Shown here: piece after piece, positions 49,747 to 60,616 of the stretch
Position numbering within the stretch: position 1 is the stretch's first letter
Layout of the letters: each line of letters opens with the position of its first letter
Source: Odiellus spinosus
Taxonomy: Eukaryota > Arthropoda > Arachnida > Opiliones > Phalangiidae
Reading direction: 5' to 3'
Length of the DNA stretch: 64,000 bases
Assembly (NCBI GenBank): GCA_963920705.1
Contig: OY987227.1
Coordinates: forward strand, 3,322,526-3,386,525
Notes under the pieces: generated by a model
The model's input: the letters and a program-made list of their open reading frames with translations, nothing else
Databases searched by the model: none
What the model was told of the DNA's origin: nothing
Position numbers and translations under genes: made by a program

Positions 49747-50037
49747 CAAGAAGGATCAGATAAGGAGAGGAAAAGTGGGAACGGCGCGGCTCCTACTGCG
49801 TCGGCCTAAACTCCCACTCTGGGAGAACGGGGGACAGACGGGGGTAGAGATGCTTCGTGGTAAATTGTTGTCACGTGGGTAAAACGAATCCTTTATGAGA
49901 CGCGCTAGCTAGCGACCACGTGACAACAGTTTACCTCGAGAATTTCCTATCCCCCTTTCCACCCGAGTGGGAGGTTGGCTCTTCTCTCTCTAACTCAACG
50001 CAGCCCCACTTTTCCTCTCCTTATCTGATCCTTCTTG
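49747..50037. mobile_element. hairpin element with exact 7-base flanking duplication
   Basis: The left end CAAGAAGGATCAGATAAGGA with GAGGAAAAGTGGG is an exact inverted match to CCCACTTTTCCTCTCC with TTATCTGATCCTTCTTG at the right end. An inner pair (GTAAATTGTTGTCACGTGG / CCACGTGACAACAGTTTAC) extends the fold. GTAGAAG at 49740-49746 is repeated at 50038-50044. A 7-base duplication is unusual; P-like elements give 7-8. No coding. Confidence 0.88.
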
Positions 50038-50084
50038 GTAGAAGGTATGGATAAAAATCTTATATCGACGTTAAAGTATAGACA

Positions 50085-50350
50085 TACAACCTGGCTTGAT
50101 TCGGGTGTGTCGAATTGATATGGCCCCAAACTCACGAATTGAATCGCAACAAATTGGAAAAACCAGCTAGGCTGTTTTTACATACGTCGGTTTTGCTTTT
50201 CATTTCTATTTTCTCTCATATAATAAGAAATCGGCCATCAGAATTTGGTTAAAAATGGTCCTAGTTTGAAAATTCCAATAGAATTCGATCAATTGAAAAA
50301 CCTCAATTCAATGAAAGTGGACTAAAGGCATTATAAATTTTTGGTTTACT
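50085..50350. repeat. dispersed repeat family A, copy
   Basis: ACCTGGCTTGATTCGGGTG, TCGAATTGATATGGCCCCAA, TTTTTACATACGTCGGTTTTG, AAGAAATCGGCCATCAG and AAAAATGGTCC. Same order as the other copies, which defines the family as about 350 bases. Confidence 0.65.
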
Positions 50351-51450
50351 TTTATTGCCTTCGCGTTGTTTTATTTGGCATATTTGGTTGAATTTTCCAA
50401 TAGTTGGTATTATAAAACTTCACTTATTATAGTTAAAAATACATTCTGTTGAAAAACAACCATATTTAGTTTTGAGGTTAAATATGAAATCGTTGTATGT
50501 GCAAAATTATGAAATGTGTATATTTTTCCAAGTGTTTTAAATTGTTATAAGGCTGATGTAAATATATTTTCTAAACATGTACTGGTAATAACAAAATTGT
50601 TTAAAATTATTCTCCTTGCCCATGTAATCTGCTCATGTCAAAGGGCTTACCATTTGAGGAATCTAGTACACATAGGCGTGGGGAGGTTTTTTAAGTCGGG
50701 TTCATAAGGATCACAAGCGAGAGGGAAAACCAGGCGTCGTTTCTTTTGGGTCATGCGCTCTGGAGTTTATTTCATTCAATTCCATCAAGGACAAATCTTC
50801 CCGTTTGCAAAGTGAGAAAAGCTGAGGCCGTTTGATAGCCAATGTTTGTAATGTCACTGCCAATTCGGCTTGAAGACTAGTATAACCCTTTCTGGCGAAG
50901 CGTTACAAATGCATGGAATTTATGCAGGAGTTATTCTTTGAGAGAATCGAAACAAGACGTTGCACATTTTTAAGCTCTCCAACTAGCTAACTTTCGATTG
51001 CAGCTTAATATTGCGTATCGAAAGGCTAGAGCTTCTTCTCCTTCTTAAATATAGGATACTTGGTTACCAAATCCCCCCCCCCCCCCTAAAATTTCAAAGA
51101 TTTTAGCGCCCTTTCCTCATAACAAATTCATTTCACGATTTGAGTCCAAGTGATCGACTTTGAAATGATCAACTGAAAGTCAATCACTATGACCAATATC
51201 AAAATTTCACGTCGCACGCACGCATACGCTGGTATACACTTCCGCAAAAAAACTCAAAATATATAATAATGTAATCACACAAATAATTAATAATTATCTG
51301 TAAAATTATTTCAATAGTGATTATCCCCTCGATCGATGTACACAGAAAAAGGAAAAGTGAAAACGTCTTTTTAGTTATCGAAAATTTAGTTTTAGCTACG
51401 GAAATTCTAATGTGTTCATGGTAAGGTCCGCCGATACTGTCAAATACTAC

Positions 51451-51483
<33 letters not shown>

Positions 51484-52160
51484 CTTCCGTTTGCTAGCAG
51501 GATAAGTTGTCGCATGTTGGCTTTGGTGCATATGTACCATCTAGATTTTGTTCATATAGATTTTTGTTTGTAAAATACAGCGTGCTATAACAAGATTTTT
51601 AAATGCAACTCGGCCGCTTACTGAAAGCGAAATCCACTTAACCCGAAAAAATTCAAGCAAAAACCACTTAAGTTGAAAATCTTCAAAATAATTAACTTGG
51701 GCCGCGATTTTAATTAAAACATTTACTTCGGCCGCGAAAGGTCGAGTTCCTTCCTCTTTGTTTACGCAAACAAACAATGTTGTACAAAAGTAGAATATTT
51801 CACGTGAACTTTTGATCATCCGTTATTACTGAAAAAATGTCGCGTGACGTCTAGTGGCAGAAAAGTCGAGAGAAAAGTTCCCATTTCGTGAATTTTTATT
51901 TTAAATATACGCACGTTACCATTAAACTGAGGATATATCTTCCTCTACATAGCACAACCGCGTTCTTAAACTGTTGAAAAATTATATTATGCCAACTCTC
52001 TTTTTCTTAAAGTGCCTTCGAAATTTTAGTATTTTAGGCTGTATCTTGTTTTTGTTTAGTTTTTAAAATCGCTATTTTTTACTAAGATTATGTAAGAAGA
52101 AAGTAGTGTACCAAAACTGGTTAAATTATTGCATTAAATATGATTCAAACCAAGAGAGTC
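50351..52160. other. intergenic region, no gene seen
   Basis: Holds a C run (about 51067-51080) and a poly(A) run at about 51454-51480. Open stretches at 50516-50707, 51199-51540 (-) and 51541-51819 (-) have no family or splice support. Confidence 0.5.
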
Positions 52161-52194
52161 GTTTCCGTCCTACAGTGTTATTAAAAAAGTTTTA

Positions 52195-52460
52195 ATGTTT
52201 TAGTTCAATAATGAACCAAGGCTCAGTGCTGAAAAAGGTTCGAATTTGAACCCATAAAAGTTTACCCTTAAGTGATTCAAAAGTGGTTCAGTTATGAACC
52301 ATTGGAGGCTCATTATTCTTCACAGTTTCAATATTGAATCATCTTAGGTTCGTTTTTCTTTGGAGGTTCAATATAGGTTCAATAGTGGTTCAATATAGGT
52401 TCAATAGTGGTTCAATAATGAACTTGTCGTTCTTTAATTCTGGTTCAAAACCCGTTCATA
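52195..52460. repeat. degenerate repeat of GGTTCAATA / TGAACC motifs
   Basis: About a dozen short motifs such as GTTCAATAATGAACC, GGTTCAGTTATGAACC and GGTTCAATATAGGTTCAATAG, many of them palindromic, immediately upstream of the AT satellite. Spacing tightens to about 13 bases near 52370-52420. Confidence 0.65.
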
Positions 52461-52466
52461 ATTTAA

Positions 52467-54190
52467 TATAAATATAATTTGACTATTGTTAATTTAATAT
52501 AAATATAATTTGACTATTGTTAATTTAATATAAATATAATTTGACTATTGTTAATTTAATATAAATATAATTTGACTATTGTTAATTTAATATAAATATA
52601 ATTTGACTATTGTTAATTTAATATAAATATAATTTGACTATTGTTAATTTAATATAAATATAATTTGGCTATTGTTAATTTAATATAAATATAATTCGGC
52701 TATTGTTAATTTAATATAAATATAATTTGGCTATTGTTAATTTAATATAAATATAATTTGACTATTGTTAATTTAATATAAATATAATTTGACTATTGTT
52801 AATTTAATATAAATATAATTTAACTATTCTTAATTTAATATAAGTATAATTTGACTATTGTTAATTTATTGTAAATATAATTTGACTATTGTTAATTTAA
52901 TATAAATATAATTTGACTATTGTTAATTTAATATAAATATAATTTGACTATTGTACATTTAATATAAATATAATTTGACCATTATTAATTTAATATAAAT
53001 ATAATTTGACTATTGTTAATTTAATATAAATATAATTTGACTATTGATCATTTAATACAAATATTCAATTCAATTCAATTCAGGTTTATTGACTCTGCAT
53101 TACAATTATATTTAAAATAAATATAATTAATCTATTGATAATTTAATATAAATATAATTTGACTATTGATAATTTAATATAAATATAATTTGACTATTGA
53201 TAATTTAACATAAATATAATTTGACTATTGATAATTTAACATAAATATAATTTGACTATTGATCATTTAATCCAAATATAATTTGACTATTGATCATTTA
53301 ATATAAATATAAATTGACTATTGATAATTTAATTTAAATATAATTTGACTATTGATAATTTAATATTAATATAATTTGACTCTTGATAATTCAAAATAAA
53401 TATAATTAATCTATTGATAATTTAATTTAAATATAATTTGACTATTGATAATTTAATATTAATATAATTTGACTCTTGATAATTTAAAATAAATATAATT
53501 AATCTATTGATAATTTAATTTAAATATAATTTGACTATTGATAATTTAATTTAAATATAATTTGATTATTGATAATTTAATATAAATATAATTTGACTAT
53601 TGATAATTTAATATAAATATAATTTGACTATTGATAATTTAATATAAATATAATTTGACTATTGATAATTTAATATAAATATGATTTAATTACTAATAAT
53701 TTAATATAAATATGATTTAATTACTAATAATTTAATATAAATATAATTTGACTATTGATAATTTAATATAAATTTAATTTAATTACTAATAATTTAATAT
53801 AAATATATTTTAATTACTAATAATGTAATATAAATATATTTTAATTACCAATAATTTAATATAAATATATTTTAATTACCAATTTAATATAAATATATTT
53901 TAATTACTAATAATTTAATATAAATATATTTTAATTATTAATAATTTAAAATATATTTTAATTACTAATAATTTAATATAAATATATTTTAATTGCGAAT
54001 AATTTAATATAAATATATTTTAATTACTAATAATTTAATATAAATATATTTTAATTACTAATAATTTTATAAAAATATATTTTAATTACTAATACTTTAA
54101 TAAAAATATATTTTAATCACTAATAATTTAATAAAAATATATTTTAATTACTAATAATATAATAAAAATATAATTTAAATTTATAAATAA
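52467..54190. repeat. 31-base AT satellite and diverged derivatives
   Basis: A regular 31-base unit (AATTTAATATAAATATAAT followed by TTGACTATTGTT) runs for about 19 copies to about 53065. At 53066-53110 it is interrupted by CAATTCAATTCAATTCAGG and TTTATTGACTCTGCAT. It then continues as variants (GATAATTTAATATAAATATA, then ACTAATAATTTAATATAAAT) that become shorter and more AT-rich to about 54190. A gradient of homogeneity is visible. Confidence 0.92.
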
Positions 54191-54943
54191 TACTTTTTTT
54201 TTATTTCTAACATTTTAAAATAGAAATTTTTTAATTTCTAACATTTTAAAATAGAAAATTTATAATATTTTTAAATAAAAATAATTTTTAAAATTTGAAT
54301 ATGTAATTTTTATAAATTGATTATATAATTTTTATAAATTGATTATATAATTTTTATAAATTGATTATATAATTTTAAAAATTGAACATATAATTTATAA
54401 AAATGGAATACATAATTTTTAAAAAATTAATATGTTCTAAAAATTGAATATATAATTTTTAAAAATGCAATATATAATTTTCAAAAATGGAATATATAAT
54501 TTTAAAAAATGGAATATATAATTTTAAAAATTGATCTTATTATTTTTAAAATTTTAATATAAAATTTTTTAAAATTGAATTTAAAATTTTTAAAAATTGA
54601 ATATAAATTTTTAAAAATTGAATATGTAATTTTTAAATATTGGCTATATAATTTTTAATAATTTATTATATAATTTCTAATAATTGAATATATAACTTTT
54701 AAAAATGCAGAATATGATTTTTAAAAATGGAATATATAATTTATAAAAATGGATTATATAATTTTTAAAAATCTAATATATAATTTTTAAAAATCTAATA
54801 TATAATTTTTAAAAAATCTAATATATAATTTTTAAAAATCTAATACATATTTTTTAAAATTTGAATATATTTTAAATATTGAATATATCATTTTTTATAA
54901 TTTAACATATAATTTTTAAAAATACAATATATATAGAAATAAT
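54191..54943. repeat. degenerate AT-rich tandem repeats
   Basis: Loosely repeated ATATAATTTTTAAAAAT and TTGATTATATAATTTTT units of about 20-24 bases, clearly more diverged than the flanking arrays. Confidence 0.8.
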
Positions 54944-55155
54944 ATGATACAATATACAATAATATTATATATTATATACATATATATACAATATATATAT
55001 ATATTATATGATACAATATACAATAATATTATATATTTTATACATATATATACAATATATATATATATTATATATATATATTATTATATATATATTATAT
55101 ATATTATATATATATATATATTATATATATATATATATTATATATATATATACAA
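54944..55155. repeat. alternating TATA-rich palindromic tract
   Basis: An almost pure alternating A/T tract with two long imperfect copies of ATGATACAATATACAATAAT followed by (TA)n. It can form extended cruciform structures. Any open frame here is compositional. Confidence 0.85.
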
Positions 55156-55305
55156 TATAATTTTTAACAAGATGGTCAAGCCCATAATAAGCCACACCTT
55201 TTATGACATGATGCAGGATAGAGGCGTAACACAGGATACGTAAATAACTTCCGAACGAACATCAAAACGTTTTAAATTAAGAAAGAGTTAAGTCTTTGGA
55301 AAAGG

Positions 55306-56063
55306 AATTTTTCATGTAAAAGTTTTTAATTTTTCATGTAAAAGTTTTTAATTTTTCATGTAAAAGTTTTTAATTTTTCATGTAAAAGTTTTTAATTTTT
55401 CATGTAAAAGTTTTTAATTTTTCATGTAAAAGTTTTTAATTTTTCATGTAAAAGTTTTTAATTTTTCATGTAAAAGTTTTTAATTTTTCATGTAAAAGTT
55501 TTTAATTTTTCATGTAAAAGTTTTTAATTTTTCATGTAAAAGTTTTTAATTTTTCATGTAAAAGTTTTTAATTTTTCATGTAAAAGTTTTTAATTTTTCA
55601 TGTAAAAGTTTTTAATTTTTCATGTAAAAGTTTTTAATTTTTCATGTAAAAGTTTTTAATTTTTCATGTAAAAGTTTTTAATTTTTCATGTAAAAGTTTT
55701 TAATTTTTCATGTAAAAGTTTTTAATTTTTCATGTAAAAGTTTTTAATTTTTCATGTAAAAGTTTTTAATTTTTCATGTAAAAGTTTTTAATTTTTCATG
55801 TAAAAGTTTTTAATTTTTCATGTAAAAGTTTTTAATTTTTCATGTAAAAGTTTTTAATTTTTCATGTAAAAGTTTTTAATTTTTCATGTAAAAGTTTTTA
55901 ATTTTTCATGTAAAAGTTTTTAATTTTTCATGTAAAAGTTTTTAATTTTTCATGTAAAAGTTTTTAATTTTTCATGTAAAAGTTTTTAATTTTTCATGTA
56001 AAAGTTTTTAATTTTTCATGTAAAAGTTTTTAATTTTTCATGTAAAAGTTTTTAATTTTTCAT
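55306..56063. repeat. 22-base tandem satellite, about 34 copies
   Basis: A near-perfect unit TTTTTAATTTTTCATG plus TAAAAG, 22 bases. Seventeen of 22 positions agree with the CAAATG satellite at 565-2249 when aligned at the T run. Virtually no variation between copies implies very recent expansion or strong homogenisation. Confidence 0.96.
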
Positions 56064-56486
56064 TACTGACAGACTAGAACATAACACGCATTAGTTTTCT
56101 TTCATCCTGTTCGCGACGACTTGTTGGTTGTTTTCTAAATTTTATTACTGACAGTCCACAACTAAAACACTTATAAGCTCCCTTTTAATCTAGTTCGCGA
56201 CTCACCCTAAATAGAGGACCATCTGACTTAACAAATCGCCATCTAGCGCCTGATAGAAATAAAATTTAACTTAAACTAAAAATTAACTTTAATAAATAAC
56301 ATAATAATATAACGAGAAATTCAAAGTATTTTTGAATACATTTTAATCCAAAAAAAGGACATTTTTATTATATTATTATTTACGTTCTGCCGCTAGAAGA
56401 TAGAAAAAATTCTCGGTTTGGTGCTAAAGACCACGATTACGCCCACGCCGCCGACAATGTATAAGCCACACTTTGGGTGTGGCTAA
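56064..56486. other. unique island within the AT satellite cluster
   Basis: Ordinary-complexity sequence with ATTACTGACAGACTAG and ATTACTGACAGTCCACA about 75 bases apart. No gene. It may be a fragment of an element that carried or split the arrays. Confidence 0.5.
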
Positions 56487-56955
56487 AAATGGAATATAAA
56501 ATTTTTAAAAATTGAATATGTAAATTTTTAAAAATTGAATATGTAAATTTTTAAAAATTGAATATGTAAATTTTTAAAAATTGAATATGTAAATTTTTAA
56601 AAATTGAATATGTAAATTTTTAAAAATTGAATATGTAAATTTTTAAAAATTGAATATGTAAATTTTTAAAAATTGAATATGTAAATTTTTAAAAATTGAA
56701 TATGTAAATTTTTAAAAATTGAATATGTAAATTTTTAAAAATTGAATATGTAAATTTTTAAAAATTGAATATGTAAATTTTTAAAAATTGAATATGTAAA
56801 TTTTTAAAAATTGAATATGTAAATTTTTAAAAATTGAATATGTAAATTTTTAAAAATTGAATATGTAAATTTTTAAAAATTGAATATGTAAATTTTTAAA
56901 AATTGAATATGTAAATTTTTAAAAATTGAATATGTAAATTTTTAAAAATTGAATA
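56487..56955. repeat. 23-base tandem satellite, about 20 copies
   Basis: A near-perfect unit TTGAATATGTAAATTTTTAA plus AAA, 23 bases, changing abruptly at about 56955 to TACGTATA-containing units. Confidence 0.95.
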
Positions 56956-58450
56956 TACGTATAATTTTTAATGATTGAATATACGTATAATTTTTAATGA
57001 TTGAATTTACGTATAATTTTTAATAATTTAATATACGTATATTTTTTAATAATTAAATATACGTATAATTTTTACTGATTGAATATACGTATAATTTTTA
57101 ATGATTGAATATACGTATAATTTTTAATGATTTAATATACGTATATTTTTTAATAATTTAATATACGTATAATTTTTAATAATTTAATATACGTATAATT
57201 TTTAATAATTTAATATACGTATAATTTATAATAATTTAATATACGTATAATTTTTAATAATTTAATATAGGTGTAATTTTTAATAATTTAATATACGGAT
57301 ATTTAATAATTTAATATACGTATAATGTTTAATAATTTAATATATACGTATAATTTTTAATAATTTAATATAAGTATTTTTTAATATATAATATCTAAAT
57401 AATATATTTAATATAGAATAGTAAATTCCTAATATAGAATACTGAATTCCTAATATAGAATACTAAATTTCAAATTTTATATAGAATACTAAATTTCTAA
57501 TTTAATATGGAATTCTAAATTTCTAATTTAATATGGAATACTAAATTTCTAATTTAATATGGAATACTAAATTTCTAATTTAATATGTAATTTTTTAATA
57601 ATTTAATATACGTATAATATTTAATAATTTAATATACGTATAATGTTTAATAATTTAATATATACGTATAATTTTTAATAATTTAATATAAGTATTTTTT
57701 AATATATAATATCTAAATAATATATTTAATATATAATATCTAAATAATATATTTAATATATAATATCTAAATAATATATTTAATATAGAATAGTAAATTC
57801 CTAATATAGAATACTGAATTCCTAATAGAATACTAAATTTCAAATTTTATATAGAATACTAAATTTCTAATTTAATATGGAATACTAAATTTCTAATTTA
57901 ATATGGAATACTAAATTTCAAATTTAATATGGAATACTAAATTTCTAATTTAATATGGAATACTAAATTTCTAATTTAATATGGAATACTTAATTTCTAA
58001 TTTAATATCGAATAATAATTTCTAATTTAATTTCGAATACTAAGTTTCTAATTTAATATAGAACACTAAATTTCTAATTTAATATAGAATACTAAATTTC
58101 TAATTTAATAATAGAATACTAAATTCCTAATTTATTAATAGAAAACTAAATTTCTAATTTAATATAGAATACTAAATTTCTTATTCTATATAGAATACTA
58201 AATTTCTAATTTAATATAGAATAAATTTCTAGTTTAATATAGAATACTAAATTTATAATTTAATATAGTATACTGAATTTCTAATTTAATAATAGAATAC
58301 TAAATTTCTAATTTAATATAGAATACTAAATTTCTAATTTAATATATAATACAAAATTTCTAATTTAATATAGAATACAAAATTTCTAATTTAATATATA
58401 ATACAAAATTTCTAATTTAATAAAGAATACTAAATTTCTAATTTAATATG
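56956..58450. repeat. 26-base AT satellite family with a ~240-base higher-order duplication
   Basis: First, units of about 26 bases with TACGTATAATTTTTAATAAT (to about 57365). Then units with AATATAGAATACTAAATTTC and TAATTT (to about 58450). The composite block at about 57310-57505 (ACGTATAATGTTTAATAATT, AAGTATTTTTTAATATATAA, GAATAGTAAATTCC) is repeated at about 57605-57865 with small expansions. This is a segmental duplication spanning the junction of the two unit types. Confidence 0.9.
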
Positions 58451-58552
58451 GAGCTGAAAATTACACCATTTGTCATGCTGATTATGGGACTATTTATTTC
58501 GTCTCGATTCGTTCATAAACCATTTTCATTATCTTATCCAGCTAGGTCCTTT
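58451..58552. other. small unique island
   Basis: About 100 bases of mixed sequence (CACCATTTGTCATGCTG, TCGTCTCGATTCGTTC) between two satellite blocks. Nothing recognised. Confidence 0.5.
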
Positions 58553-59245
58553 CTAATAATCTAATATAAATATATTATAAAATTTATAATAATTTAATTT
58601 AAATATAATATAAAATTTCTGATAATTTAATTTAAATATAATATATAATTTATGATAATTTAAATAAAATATAAAATGTCTAATAATTTAATTTAAGTAT
58701 AATATAAATTTTCTGATGATTAATTTTAATATAATATAAAATTTCGAATAATTTTAATTTAAATGTACTATGAAATTTCGAATAATTTAATTTAAATATA
58801 ATATGAAATTTCTAATAATTTAATTTAAATATAATATGAAATTTCTAATAATTTAATTTAAGTATAATATGAAATTTCTAATAATTTAATTTAAGTATAA
58901 TATTCAATTTCTAATGATTTAATTAAAATCTAATATTCAATTTCTAATAATTTAATTTAAATATAATATTCAATTTCTAATAATTTAAATATAATATTCA
59001 ATTTCTAATAATTTAAATATAATATTCAATTTCTAATAATTTAATTTAAATATAATATTCAATTTCTAATAATTTAATTTAAATATAATATTCAATTTCT
59101 GATAATTTAATTTAAATATAATATTCTATTTCTAATAATCTAATTTAAATATAATATTCAATTTCTAATAATCTAATTTAAATATAAAATTCAATTTCTA
59201 ATAATCTAATTTAAATATAATATTCAATTTCTAATATAATATAAT
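58553..59245. repeat. ~28-32-base AT satellite
   Basis: Units with TAATTTAAATATAATATTCA and ATTTCTAA, about 22 copies with moderate divergence; the last units are shortened. This is the right edge of the satellite cluster, about 0.8 kb before the iRhom start. Confidence 0.88.
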
Positions 59246-60070
59246 ATTGAAATGTACTAAAGTATTTGTGGATTTTTCTATTTTTTCATGATACTTATTT
59301 AATGGCACGATTAACTGCCCAAAATGATAATATCCCTTATGGGTGAGAGGCGTTATGTCTTACCAAAGGTTTCATATAGAGTTGGCGCCATATACGCATT
59401 TGTCAAATATTTTGATGTGTTAGGCCTTAAAAACCACGATTTTTCAATTTCTGTATTTTTTAAAAGGTATAGTTGTTGAAATTTGCTCAGCAAAATCGTA
59501 TATTGGTCATACTTTTAGTCCTATATTATCCTATAGAAATGATTGTAACATAAACATTTCATAATAGAAATGATTGTAACATAAACATTTCATAATAGGC
59601 ATTTTCCAAATTATTTTAAAAGAAACATTACCGCAATCACTCTGATTGTGTGTTAATAATAGCGCCTACAGTTGATTCTCACGTTCTTACACATCACATG
59701 ATGGCTCTAGCGCAGTCTTTTTCGTAAAAATATTTAATCCGGAAACTCCCGCCGTTCATTCGAATCTTATCGTTAATTACATTCCAGAATCATTACCACG
59801 TTAACAAGCGGAAAAAGAAAATCTTTACAAAATTGGTATAATAATTTTGTAGTTTCTTTTTAATGCATCCCAGAGTTTTAAAATCAAATTTATTAAACGT
59901 AATAAGGCCATTGAAAAAAATGCTAAATGAAAAGCGCGCGAAAAACCTCTCGTGCCTTTTTATTTTAGGTCAAAAAGCGCGAGTAAAAGTCGCGCGCGAT
60001 TTAATAACTTAAAAACATTTCTGAATATTCGAAGCTAAGCCTAATTTGAGAATCAAATCGTTTGGAACTA
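59246..60070. promoter_or_regulatory. probable upstream / 5' region of the iRhom gene
   Basis: The 825 bases between the satellite cluster and the first ATG. A 37-base direct repeat (GAAATGATTGTAACATAAAC, ATTTCATAATA) occurs at about 59536 and 59566. GCGCGCGATTT with GCGCGAGTAAAAGTCGCGCG lies near 59930-60000, a local CpG rise that could fit a promoter. No core promoter element is certain; the regulatory call is positional. Confidence 0.35.
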
Positions 60071-60616
60071 ATGAAAATGACCTCAAATTTATCGAATAAA
60101 GAATCTACAGTAAGTTTTGTAGGTCACGAATCACCAGATTCAAATGAAACAACGGAACCAAGTCAAAGAGAGCTAACGCATAACTACGATCCAAATCAAG
60201 TTGAGCCCGAAACAGAAATTCTCGAACCTGAGAATTCAACCCTTGATCCTATCCAAGTTTACCAAAATGAGGCATCAATAAGTCAACCGGACTTATCGTT
60301 TACTAAGGATAAAGATGTGCCCGAACAAGAATCGCTCATTCTTGGCGAATACCCTGTACCTGATGATTCAGCAACGTCATATCCGAACGAATTAGTTAAC
60401 CGAAATGAGCCAACAGAGTCAATCAGAGAAATTCCGGATGAGAAAAGTAGAAAAGATAAAACTTTAAAGATAAAACTCAACCCTCATCGAATGATATGTT
60501 GCCCTCCAAAGAAAGGATGCCAAGCTTTAGGAGAAGCTTTCGGTTTATCGGGAAGGTTAAACATGATGTTATGGCGGGAAAATTTCTATCGACGTGTGAT
60601 GGTAACTTCGAAATTA
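60071..60616 (+). CDS. candidate iRhom first coding exon (cytosolic, acidic)
   Basis: ATG at 60071 (MKMTSNLSNKES). The frame stays open to a TAA at 60644, but the phase-0 donor AAATTA|GTATAT at 60616 joins it in frame to the exon at 61065. It encodes a Glu/Ser/Pro-rich region followed by a basic Cys stretch (HRMICCPPKKGCQALGEAFG) and LWRENFYRRVM. iRhom N-termini are long, disordered and phosphorylated, which fits, but I do not recognise a defining motif. It could instead be a small separate gene. Confidence 0.5.

Noticed and set aside
54944..55243. Tyr/Ile-rich 99-residue open frame
   Set aside because: It is an alternating TATA tract, so the frame is compositional.
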